Of a stretch of 33,729 nt of DNA, positions 15,572 through 23,095 are shown one piece after another. Both the position numbers and the translations under genes were made by a program. The stretch is from NCBI RefSeq assembly GCF_900044055.2, contig NZ_FCOX02000069.1:1-33729 (forward strand). Direction: 5' to 3'. The notes under the pieces were generated by a model. It searched no databases. It worked only from the letters and a program-made list of their open reading frames with translations, and was not told the DNA's origin. Source of the stretch: Caballeronia calidae. GTDB taxonomy: Bacteria > Pseudomonadota > Gammaproteobacteria > Burkholderiales > Burkholderiaceae. Every line of letters starts with the position of its first letter. The first letter of the stretch is position 1.

Positions 15572-18500
15572 GCGCGGCGTCGGCCAGGGTGAGCACGCCG
15601 GCGCGGCCGAAGACCGGCGGCGCCCATGCCGTGCCGCCGCGCATCGAGCGCATCGCCCTGCCGCACCGCGACGCCATGGCGAGCCGCTATGGCAGCAAGG
15701 TGGCGCACTTGCCCGTCTATTCCGGACCCGCCGTGGAGATGGCGCTCAAGCGGCATGGCGCGGAAGGAGCGGCCGTGGACGGCGCGATTTTCCTACCCGC
15801 CGCCACGGCCGCGCCCGACCTCGTGGCGCACGAAGTGGTCCACGCCCTGCAGCAGCCGCTCGCGAATGGCGACGGCGAGGCGTTTCTCCACCGGCTCGAA
15901 ACCGCGCCAGCCGCCACTGCGAACAGTGCGGTCGAAAAGGAGGCTGGCGTGCTGGCGCGGCCCGAGGGCGTGCCGGGCGATCCCGCGCCGATGCTCGCAA
16001 TGCCTGGCGGCGTCGTCGCGCTGCGCCGTTCGCAGAACGTTGCGCCATCGATCGAAGTGCCCGCAGCGCCGCTGGCGCTCGTGACGCCCGTGACGCCCGA
16101 GCAGGCAGCTCCGGCTGTCGGGCCGGAAACGGCCGCCCCGGTGCAAGCCCGCGCGGCTGCATCCGGAAGCGAGGCCGAGGTCGGAATCGCGCCGATCTTC
16201 ACAGCGCCGGCCATGCCTCGCACCTTACTCGATCCCGCCGAGGCGGCCACGCGCGAGGCGGCGCGGGCGGAGGCTGAGGCCGCGGTTGCACGCGCCGACA
16301 GTCCAAGCGCAGTGATGGACGCCTATGCGCGGATGGCGCCATCGGTCAAGGCGCTCCATTCGGGCGAACTGGGCGCGCGCCTTTCCGACACGAACGCTAA
16401 TTCCACCGGCGAAATCGCGAACGGGATGCCTGAAGTTTCCGCACGGCTGAGCGGCACGATCGGAGATTTGCCCGCGCCCGTCCCGATCGTCGTCCCGGGC
16501 GAGGACAGCGCCGCGCCTTCCGCCGCGGCGGCAGCACCAGCGATCGAAGTGCCTGCGGGGCCCGAGCAGCCGCAACTGCGGACCGATCCCGCCTATGGCG
16601 GGGCGATCGAGCGCATGTTCAGCGCCGGCGCGGACCCGGAACGGATTGGCGATCAGATCAACCAGGTCTCGACCGCGAACCCCGGCATCCAGACCAGAGT
16701 CACCGATCGCGCGGACATCCCGCTCGAAGGCGCCAACGATCCCGCACGCATAGATGAGCATGCCCAAGCGCGCGGGGCGGAGGCGGCAGTGGGACGCCAA
16801 GCGGCTACGGGCGCGGTGGTGACCGGACTTGGTCCCGAGATCATAGTCCCGCGCGAGATGGAGTACTCATTCGCGATCGAGGTGACCACGCCCGAGACCG
16901 CGGCGCTGGCGCAGCCCGAGGGCGCCGCCCAGTTCAACGCGATGACGCTCCCGGGCGAAGTCGTGGCGCGCTTCGACGAGGACACGGGCCCCGCCATGGC
17001 AGCCAGCGCGGATGCCGCCCGCGACCAGATGCAGGCCGCCGAGTCCGAGCGCAACACCGCGCATGCCGACGCCGTCCAGACCGCCGAAACCGACCGCGCG
17101 GCCGCCGAGCAGCAGGCCGACGCCAGCCAGCGCACCGAGGTCGTCAGCCGCCGCGAATCGATCCAGGCCGAGCGCCAACGCACCGTCGATGCACAGCAGG
17201 CGGCGGTCCAGCAGGTCAATGCCGAGGCCGAGACCGCTCGCGCTGAACACCGCGCCGACGCCGATGAGCGGGTGCGCAGCGACCGAACGCGGATCGATTC
17301 AACTTACGATCAGGCCGAGCGCGACAGCCAGGCCGAAGCTGACAGCGGTGAGCGCCGCGCCGAGAACGAGCGGCAGCGGGCCGAGCGCGAGTCCGAGGAC
17401 CAGAGTTGGTGGGATCATGCCACCAGTTTCATCCGCCGCGCCTTCGAGGTGCTGATGAGCGCCATCAACGCCATCTTCGACGCCGCGCGTTCGGCGGTGG
17501 CCGCAATCATTGACGCTGCCGTCAACGCGGTCACGGAGATCATCGTGGCGGCGGCCGCCGCGCTCCAGGCGCTGGTGAGCGCCTTCGGGGAACTCCTCAA
17601 GGGTCTGATCGACGGATTGCTCGGCCAGATCTTTCCCGAGCTCGCTTGCGCGCTCACCCAGTTCATCGCCGAGGCGATGGCCGCCGTGAACCAGGCGATC
17701 GACGGGATCGCCGATACCCTCGTCGCCGCGGTCCAAGCGGTCGGCGCCACGCTCAACGCGGCGATCAACGTGCTGCTCGAGCTCTACCAGAACGCCATCG
17801 ACGCTGCGCTCGCCGCGTTGCAGGCGGTCATGACGGGCGACTGGGGGGCGCTGCTGCTCAAGGTGCTCGACGCGATCTTGCGGATGCTCGGAATCGACCC
17901 GGCGGCATTCCACGCGCTGATCGCGCAGGCGAGCGATGCCGTTGACACCGTCGTCAACAATCCGAGCCAGTTCGTGCAGAACCTGCTCGACGCCGTGGTA
18001 GGTGGAGTGCAGCAGTTCGCCGACCACTTCGGAGCCCACTTGCGCGACGGCATCATCGGCTGGCTGACCGGCGCGCTCGGCGGCATCCAGATGCCGGCAC
18101 AGTGGGATATCTGGGGCGTGCTCGACATCGTCCGTCAGATCCTCGGGCTCACCTGGGATTTCGTGCGCGAACGGGCGGCGCGGATCATCGGGCAGGAGAA
18201 CGTCGCGCGGCTGGAGGCCGCGTTCAATTGGATCGCAACATTGGTGACCGAGGGCTGGTCTGGCCTGTGGAACCGCCTGATGCGCGAGCTCGAAAGCCTC
18301 AAGGACATGGTCATGGAGGCGATCCGCAACTTCGTGCTGGAGCGGGTCGTAATGGCGGCGATCCGATGGCTGGCGAGCCTGTTCAGCCCGGTCGGCGCGG
18401 TAGTGCAGCTGGTGATGACGATCTGGAACGTCTACCAGTTCGTCTCCAACCAACTGCAGCGCCTGTTCGGCATCGCGCAGGCCGTGGTGCAGGGGATTTC

Positions 18501-19857
18501 CAGCATCGCCCACGGCGTGCTCGGCCCAGCGATGAATCGGGTGGAGCAGGTGCTGGCCGACCTGCTTCCAGTGGTGATCGACCTGCTGATGAGCCTGCTC
18601 GGCGTCACCGGCGTCGCCGCCCGCGTGCGCGAGATAATCGGCGACGTGCGCGCGGCCATCGCCCGCGCGGTGGATAACCTGCTCGACCGCGTGCTGGGAG
18701 CGCTCGGCCTGCGACGGGGCGGAGCGGCTAGGGAGGATGCCGACGACACGGCCATAGGCGAGTCCGTGCCGGTAGACGTCGCCGAGGGCGAGGACCACAC
18801 GATCACCGTCGAGTACGGTCCGAGCCGGCGGCTAGCGGTGATAATGCGGTCCGATCCCAAGCCAATGGCGGAGTGGCTGACCGATCTTGCGCGGTTAGCC
18901 GGCGCGCAACGAGACGACACGCGCCGAGCCGAGGCCAGCGCGGCCGTCACACGGGCGCGCGCAACGCACGCCGAACTCGAGGCCGCAGCCTTAGCGACGC
19001 CGCCGGCAGCCGGTTCGCGCGTCACGCAGTTGGAGCGGGAACTCGCCGCGGACGTGAAGATTGTCTTCGATATTGTCACACCGGCCGGTCGCGATCGCCA
19101 GCTTGCCGAGGCGGTGAGTCGGTTTGGCATCGTCAACTTCCTCGTTGGCATCGCTAAGGGCCAGAGCCCAGGCGGGATCGGTGAAGCTCGGCTGGAGGAG
19201 GAGCTGTGGCCCGGCGCTGCGAACAGAGAGAACCGCGAGTTCATCAAGAATGCATTCCGCGCCGCCGATCCCGGAATGCACGAATGGATCCCCACCAATT
19301 ACATCCCGAACGTCATCGCCCGTGCCAGCGCCGCGCGCGAAGGCGAAGAAACTGCCGAAACGGCGGCTCTCTGGGTTCTTGTCTACCACCGCTGGCGCTC
19401 GCCGACCGAGCACATCATTTTCACACCCATTGGTCGCCGCCTTCGCAGGGTCCGGCTGTCCACTGCGGTGGCTGGAGCCACCGACGCCGTGGTGCTGCAA
19501 GGGCATGTCGGCGCCATTTACGCAGCGGCAGAGCGACAGCGCGAAACGCCCGGCGTAGTGCAAGCGCAGACGCAGGGGCAGGGCCCGTGGCATGAAGATC
19601 TGCGCCGTTTCTTTCGCGAAGAGTCGCCCGGGACCGACAGCCGTGCCGCGATTGCTTCGGTGATCGACAGGGTCGAGCAATACGCCGAGGAAACTGTCTG
19701 GGGAGGTGCCCTGACAGCTGACATCTCGCGCTTCACCGGTTACTACACAAACGGTGGAGCAAGCCCGATCTCGCTATTAACTATCCAGACAACCGGTCGC
19801 GATGCGATGCGAAACATCCTCACCGGCTTTACCGCAGCGCGGGGCGTGCTCCGATGA
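15568..19857 (+). CDS. Giant HExxH (DUF4157-like) protein with long helical region; candidate cargo and/or tape measure
   Basis: 1429 residues from the ATG at 15568, which overlaps the previous stop; the frame is open further upstream. Parts in order: (1) about 30-135, a DUF4157-like domain with VVDGAIFLPA-type beta strand, HEVVHALQQ (His88, Glu89, His92) and a likely third zinc ligand in VEKEAG (Glu125); (2) about 140-475, low-complexity and linker sequence plus a small conserved region; (3) about 478-612, a highly charged coiled coil rich in Glu, Arg, Ala and Asp; (4) about 613-1050, Ala/Val/Ile/Leu-rich amphipathic helices; (5) about 1075-1429, a separate soluble domain containing HEWIPTNYIPNVI (from 1238) and WHEDLRRFFREE. 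DUF4157 is known to be strongly associated with eCIS loci. The length and helical middle resemble a tape-measure protein, and there is no other candidate for that role. The end domain resembles the variable C-terminus of a toxin. Neither function is proven. Confidence 0.75.
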   Translation: MSAASARVSTPARPKTGGAHAVPPRIERIALPHRDAMASRYGSKVAHLPVYSGPAVEMALKRHGAEGAAVDGAIFLPAATAAPDLVAHEVVHALQQPLANGDGEAFLHRLETAPAATANSAVEKEAGVLARPEGVPGDPAPMLAMPGGVVALRRSQNVAPSIEVPAAPLALVTPVTPEQAAPAVGPETAAPVQARAAASGSEAEVGIAPIFTAPAMPRTLLDPAEAATREAARAEAEAAVARADSPSAVMDAYARMAPSVKALHSGELGARLSDTNANSTGEIANGMPEVSARLSGTIGDLPAPVPIVVPGEDSAAPSAAAAAPAIEVPAGPEQPQLRTDPAYGGAIERMFSAGADPERIGDQINQVSTANPGIQTRVTDRADIPLEGANDPARIDEHAQARGAEAAVGRQAATGAVVTGLGPEIIVPREMEYSFAIEVTTPETAALAQPEGAAQFNAMTLPGEVVARFDEDTGPAMAASADAARDQMQAAESERNTAHADAVQTAETDRAAAEQQADASQRTEVVSRRESIQAERQRTVDAQQAAVQQVNAEAETARAEHRADADERVRSDRTRIDSTYDQAERDSQAEADSGERRAENERQRAERESEDQSWWDHATSFIRRAFEVLMSAINAIFDAARSAVAAIIDAAVNAVTEIIVAAAAALQALVSAFGELLKGLIDGLLGQIFPELACALTQFIAEAMAAVNQAIDGIADTLVAAVQAVGATLNAAINVLLELYQNAIDAALAALQAVMTGDWGALLLKVLDAILRMLGIDPAAFHALIAQASDAVDTVVNNPSQFVQNLLDAVVGGVQQFADHFGAHLRDGIIGWLTGALGGIQMPAQWDIWGVLDIVRQILGLTWDFVRERAARIIGQENVARLEAAFNWIATLVTEGWSGLWNRLMRELESLKDMVMEAIRNFVLERVVMAAIRWLASLFSPVGAVVQLVMTIWNVYQFVSNQLQRLFGIAQAVVQGISSIAHGVLGPAMNRVEQVLADLLPVVIDLLMSLLGVTGVAARVREIIGDVRAAIARAVDNLLDRVLGALGLRRGGAAREDADDTAIGESVPVDVAEGEDHTITVEYGPSRRLAVIMRSDPKPMAEWLTDLARLAGAQRDDTRRAEASAAVTRARATHAELEAAALATPPAAGSRVTQLERELAADVKIVFDIVTPAGRDRQLAEAVSRFGIVNFLVGIAKGQSPGGIGEARLEEELWPGAANRENREFIKNAFRAADPGMHEWIPTNYIPNVIARASAAREGEETAETAALWVLVYHRWRSPTEHIIFTPIGRRLRRVRLSTAVAGATDAVVLQGHVGAIYAAAERQRETPGVVQAQTQGQGPWHEDLRRFFREESPGTDSRAAIASVIDRVEQYAEETVWGGALTADISRFTGYYTNGGASPISLLTIQTTGRDAMRNILTGFTAARGVLR

Positions 19858-20492
19858 CCCCGCTCAACCCCAAGCTGCTACGCGGCGCGATCGTGTTCTT
19901 TGCGCTTCCCGATCCCGTGCCTTCGGCGATCCTGTTCCAGTACAACCCGGCGAGCCTGCAGCGTTCGATGGAGATCCGCACCGCCGGCGGTGGCGAGGCG
20001 GCGGGCGAGGAAGCGTTCCGCGTCGACGACGCGCCGGTCGAGACGATCAAGGTCGATATCGAGTTCGACGCCACCGATGACGGCCTCGGCGGCGGCGTGA
20101 ACGGCGTGCTCTCGCGGCTCGCCGCGCTCGAGTTGCTCATTACGCCTAACACCGCGACCGTGATTGCCAACACCATCCTCGCGCAGGTCGGCGCGATCGA
20201 GCTTCTGCCGCCGCAGGCCCCTTTTACGCTGTTCGTCTATGGCGGTCACCGGATCCTGCCGGTGCGCGTCACCGAATACTCGGTGACCGAGGACGCATAC
20301 GAATCCGCGCTGAAGCCGATCCGTGCGAAGGTCTCGCTGGGGTTGAAGGTGCTGACCTATTCGGACCTGCCGGGCTCCCATCCTGGCCATCACCTCTACC
20401 TCGCCCACCAGGTGGCGAAGGAAGCGTTGGCGAAGGCGACGACCGTCCAGGGCCTAGATGCCGTGCTCGGTCCGAACGCACGAATCCTGTAA
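19854..20492 (+). CDS. Tube-initiator/adaptor protein (CIS_tube family, Afp7 N-terminal part)
   Basis: 212 residues; the ATG overlaps the stop of the giant protein (ATGA). The N-terminus (KLLRGAIVFFALPDPVPSAI, then LFQYNPASLQRSMEIR) and the middle (ETIKVDIEFDATDD and FTLFVYGGHRILPVRVTEYSVTEDAYESALKPIRAKVSLGL) match the tube-like domain of eCIS Afp7/Pvc7-type proteins. These sit between the hub and the inner tube and nucleate the tube. Afp7 usually carries a C-terminal LysM domain in the same chain. Here the protein ends after the tube domain and the LysM-like domain is a separate downstream gene. The C-terminal ~35 residues form an Ala-rich helix (HHLYLAHQVAKEALAKA). Confidence 0.82.
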   Translation: MTPLNPKLLRGAIVFFALPDPVPSAILFQYNPASLQRSMEIRTAGGGEAAGEEAFRVDDAPVETIKVDIEFDATDDGLGGGVNGVLSRLAALELLITPNTATVIANTILAQVGAIELLPPQAPFTLFVYGGHRILPVRVTEYSVTEDAYESALKPIRAKVSLGLKVLTYSDLPGSHPGHHLYLAHQVAKEALAKATTVQGLDAVLGPNARIL

Positions 20493-20498
20493 GGAGGA
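20491..20498 (+). promoter_or_regulatory. Internal strong ribosome binding site
   Basis: AAGGAGGA begins inside the TAA stop of the adaptor gene (20490-20492) and lies just before the ATG at 20502. It is one of the few places within the operon where genes do not overlap and a strong independent initiation site is present. Confidence 0.6.
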
Positions 20499-20501
20499 GA
20501 G

Positions 20502-20798
20502 ATGAACGATCCCGATGGCCGTTATGCAAGCCTGTCGATCCGCCAGCGGCCCTGCGCGGACGGCAAGCCCGTGAGCTATCTCGCGCGCCGTTTGCTGCCC
20601 GATCCGGAGCGCCTGACCGTGCTCGCCTACGTGCCGACTCAGGCGGGCGACCGGCTCGACGTGTTCGCCGCCCGCGTACTGGGCGACGGCGATCAGTGGT
20701 GGCGCGTGGCCGACGCGCACCTCCTGATCCACCCCGAGGACCTCGAAGAGCCCGTGGGCCGCCGCCTTACCGTGCCGCTGCCGGAGATAGGCAAATGA
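20502..20798 (+). CDS. LysM-like small baseplate protein
   Basis: 98 residues. Motifs are VSYLARRLLPDPERLTVLAY, then VPTQAGDRLDVFAARVLGDGDQWWRVADAH and VGRRLTVPLP. The pattern GDRLDxxAxxxLGD followed by WWRxADAN and a closing L-x-I-P-L-P is that of a degenerate LysM or gp53-like fold. In eCIS and T4-like baseplates it lies next to the tube initiator. It appears to be the detached C-terminal half of the Afp7-type protein encoded immediately upstream. A role in stabilising the hub-tube junction or fixing the inner baseplate is inferred. It is joined by an ATGA overlap to the hub gene. Confidence 0.75.
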   Translation: MNDPDGRYASLSIRQRPCADGKPVSYLARRLLPDPERLTVLAYVPTQAGDRLDVFAARVLGDGDQWWRVADAHLLIHPEDLEEPVGRRLTVPLPEIGK

Positions 20799-21940
20799 GT
20801 CTACTCGGCGTTTACATGACCGTGCTGGCCGGACGCGGGGTGCTGCTGCCGCTGCCCGAAGCGGCGCTGCGCGCGATCGACACGGTCGAGATCACTCAGG
20901 GCACCGAGAGCCGCTCCGGCCTGCAGGCACAGTTCAAGGCCGGACGCGGGACCAGCCTTGCCGACATCGACGATTACCCAATCATGAAGCAGCCGGGCCT
21001 CAAGGTCGGCGCTCGCTTCGTACTGGTGCTGACCATGGGCTTGATTCCCAAAGTACTGTTCGACGGCATCGTGACCCAGGCCCAGCTCAATCCGGGGCAG
21101 GGGCGCGGCGACGGCACGCTGGCGGTGACGGCCGAGGATCTGCGTTTCAAGATGGACCAGCAGGAGCGCGACGAGAGCTATCCCGGATTGCCGCCCGCCG
21201 CCATTGCCGCGCTCATCATGGCGCGCTATGCCGAATACGGCCTCGTGCCGACGGTGATCCCGCCGCCGACGGCGGAAGCGCCGCTGCCGATGGACCGGGT
21301 GACGACGCAGTCGGGCACCGATCTCGACTTCCTCGAAAGCCTCGCCGGGCAGGCGGGCTATGTGTTCACCGTGATCCCAGGCCCGTTTCCTGGCACCAGC
21401 ACCGGCTACTTCGGCCCGCAGCCGCGCATCGGCGTGCCGCAACGGGCTCTGACGGTGAACATGGGGGCGGACAGCAACGTGGCGCAGATCGATTTCCAGT
21501 ACAACGCCGCCGAGGCCCACGCGGTCTCGGGCGAGGTTCAGGACCGCACGACCAACCAGTCGGTCCCAGTGCGCTCGGCGCCCGCCTCGCTGCGCCCGCC
21601 GCTCGCAACTGAGCCGGCGCTTGCCAATAGCGACGTGGCGGGCAGCCGCATCTACAGGCCGTCCGGAGCGGTTTCAGCGGCAGGCGCCCAGGCCGAGGCG
21701 CAAGCGCAGTCGGAGCGCTCGACCGATGTGTTGACGGCGCAGGGGGAGGTTGTGAGCGCCAAGTACGGGCGCGTGCTGGAGCCGCGCCAGCTCGTCGGCC
21801 TGCGTGGCGCGGGCCGGGCACACGACGGGTTCTGGTTTGTCGAGGAAGTCAAGCACGTCCTCAAACGCGGTGACTACCGCCAGCAGTTCAAGCTCACGCG
21901 GGAGGGGACCGGGACGACGACCCCGGTGGTGATCCCATGA
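20795..21940 (+). CDS. Baseplate hub protein (gp27/gpD-like, VgrG N-terminal part)
   Basis: 381 residues from the ATG at 20795, which overlaps the preceding stop; the open frame begins earlier at 20696. Features typical of late-control D/gp27-like hub proteins are LRAIDTVEITQGTESRSGLQAQFKAG at the start, LRFKMDQQERDESYPGLPPAAIAALIMARYAEYG, VTTQSGTDLDFLESLAGQAGYVF, and the late VSAKYGRVLEPRQLVGLRGAGRAHDGFWFVEEVKHVLKRGDYRQQFKLTREG. The last part corresponds to the domain contacting the spike. In Afp8/Pvc8 hub and spike are fused; here the spike is the next gene. It would form a trimer at the centre of the baseplate, adapting three-fold to six-fold symmetry. Confidence 0.85.
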   Translation: MSLLGVYMTVLAGRGVLLPLPEAALRAIDTVEITQGTESRSGLQAQFKAGRGTSLADIDDYPIMKQPGLKVGARFVLVLTMGLIPKVLFDGIVTQAQLNPGQGRGDGTLAVTAEDLRFKMDQQERDESYPGLPPAAIAALIMARYAEYGLVPTVIPPPTAEAPLPMDRVTTQSGTDLDFLESLAGQAGYVFTVIPGPFPGTSTGYFGPQPRIGVPQRALTVNMGADSNVAQIDFQYNAAEAHAVSGEVQDRTTNQSVPVRSAPASLRPPLATEPALANSDVAGSRIYRPSGAVSAAGAQAEAQAQSERSTDVLTAQGEVVSAKYGRVLEPRQLVGLRGAGRAHDGFWFVEEVKHVLKRGDYRQQFKLTREGTGTTTPVVIP

Positions 21941-22431
21941 GCAACGCCACCTTCTATGGTATCTACCGCGGCACAGTGCTGTCGAACCTCGACCCGCTGA
22001 CGCTCGCGCGGTTGCAGGTCAACGTGCCAGAGGTGCCCGGCGCTTCCGACCAGTCCTGGGCCAAGCCTTGCGTCGCCTTCGCGGCTTCGGACAAGGGGCC
22101 TTTCGCGTTGCCGCCGGTCGGGGCCAACGTCTGGGTCATGTTCGAGAAAGGCAACCCAGCCGACCCGGTGTGGATGGGTGGCTTCTGGGACCAGTCCAGC
22201 CGGCCGCCAGCCACTCCGGCGGTGGAAACGATGAAGGTGTTCAAGACCGACGGACTGACAGTGACGCTCACCGACCAGCCCGGCGCGGCGATGCTGGAGA
22301 TCGAGCTTTCCTCCGGGCCCAAGCTCAGCCTCGGGCCTGCAGGCATCACCATCGACGGCGGCAAGGGCGCAAAGATCGAACTGCAGGGCATCAAGGTCAG
22401 CGTCAACAGCGGCGCGCTGGAGGTCATGTGA
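21937..22431 (+). CDS. Spike protein (gp5/gpV-like, OB-fold plus beta-helix)
   Basis: 164 residues; the ATG overlaps the hub stop (ATGA). The N-terminal ~90 residues form a gpV/gp5 OB-fold (FYGIYRGTVLSNLDPLTLARLQVNVPEV, then PPVGANVWVMFEKGNPADPVWMGGFW). The remainder has short alternating strands (TVTLTDQPGAAMLEIELSSG, then GAKIELQGIKVSVNSGALEV), as in the triangular beta-helix needle of spikes. The needle is short compared with VgrG. The protein would sit below the hub and carry the PAAR-like tip encoded by the next gene. TGATG overlap with that gene. Confidence 0.88.
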   Translation: MSNATFYGIYRGTVLSNLDPLTLARLQVNVPEVPGASDQSWAKPCVAFAASDKGPFALPPVGANVWVMFEKGNPADPVWMGGFWDQSSRPPATPAVETMKVFKTDGLTVTLTDQPGAAMLEIELSSGPKLSLGPAGITIDGGKGAKIELQGIKVSVNSGALEVM

Positions 22432-22739
22432 TGGGCGCTCCGCTCGTGACCTCGGCCACCACCGTAATGTGCGGCCACGCCGGCAGCGCCACGCATACGC
22501 CCTCGCAAACGCGCGTGCTTGTCGGCGGCAGCCCGGTTGCGGTGACGAGCGATCAGCACATGATCGGCGGCTGCTCGCTATCTGGCAGTTCGGGTCCATT
22601 CTGCACCGTCCTGGCGTGGACGATGCCGGCAATGCGGGTGACCGCTGTCGGCGCCTCGGTGCTGATTCAGAGTTCGATGCCCATGGGCGTTGGGCCAGGC
22701 ATGGTCGTCTCGGGCCAGACGCGGGTGAGCGCCACATGA
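22431..22739 (+). CDS. PAAR-like spike-tip protein
   Basis: 102 residues from the ATG at 22431 (TGATG overlap with the spike gene); the frame is open further upstream but the coupled start fits best. The sequence has the PAAR-like pattern of small Gly/Ser/Val-rich strands: MGAPLVTSATTVMCGHAGSA, VLVGGSPVAVTSDQHMIGGC, and a closing SSMPMGVGPGMVVSGQTRV. Conserved Cys and His residues (MCGHAG, DQHMIGGC) could bind a metal at the needle apex as in PAAR tips. It would cap and sharpen the spike. No C-terminal effector extension is present. Confidence 0.8.
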   Translation: MGAPLVTSATTVMCGHAGSATHTPSQTRVLVGGSPVAVTSDQHMIGGCSLSGSSGPFCTVLAWTMPAMRVTAVGASVLIQSSMPMGVGPGMVVSGQTRVSAT

Positions 22740-23095
22740 GTTGGATGGCCTTCCCCTTCGCCCCGCGCCACGGTCGCACGCTCACGCGCGATGACGACGG
22801 GCACGTGCGCGACATGCTCGAACTCGTGCTCTTCACCGCACCCGGCGAGCGGGTGAACCAGCCCGACTTCGGTTGCGGCCTCAACCGCCTGCTCTTTGCA
22901 GGCGCCGCGCCGGAGTTGGCGGGTGCGCTGGACATGAGCATGCGCGGCGCGATCCAGCGCTGGCTGGGCGACGTTCTCGCGATCCAGGAACTGTCGGTCG
23001 AGGTCTCCGAGTCCACTGTCACGCTTGAGCTGACCTATTCGCTGCGGGCCAGCGGCAAGAACGGCTCGGCGCGCTTCGAAAGGAGGCTGACATGA
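22736..23095 (+). CDS. Baseplate wedge protein (gp25/GpW-like)
   Basis: 119 residues; the ATG overlaps the preceding stop (ATGA). It has the compact gp25 pattern: an N-terminal segment, HVRDMLELVLFTAPGERVNQPDFGCGLNRLLF (the typical I/L-x-x-I-L-x-T-x-x-G-E-R-x-M/V-x-P-x-F-G-x-G-L motif), and a C-terminal half IQELSVEVSESTVTLELTYSLRASG. gp25/Afp9 nucleates sheath assembly at the baseplate and, with the gp6-like proteins, builds the wedge core. The signature EPR-like segment here reads ERVNQPDFGCGL, which looks intact. Confidence 0.9.
   Translation: MSWMAFPFAPRHGRTLTRDDDGHVRDMLELVLFTAPGERVNQPDFGCGLNRLLFAGAAPELAGALDMSMRGAIQRWLGDVLAIQELSVEVSESTVTLELTYSLRASGKNGSARFERRLT

Noticed and set aside
17299..18798. 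Long minus-strand open frame (499 codons) opposite the giant protein
   Set aside because: Its His/Asp/Arg-rich composition is that of an antisense shadow of a GC-rich gene with strong third-position G+C. It has no motif and no ribosome binding site context.
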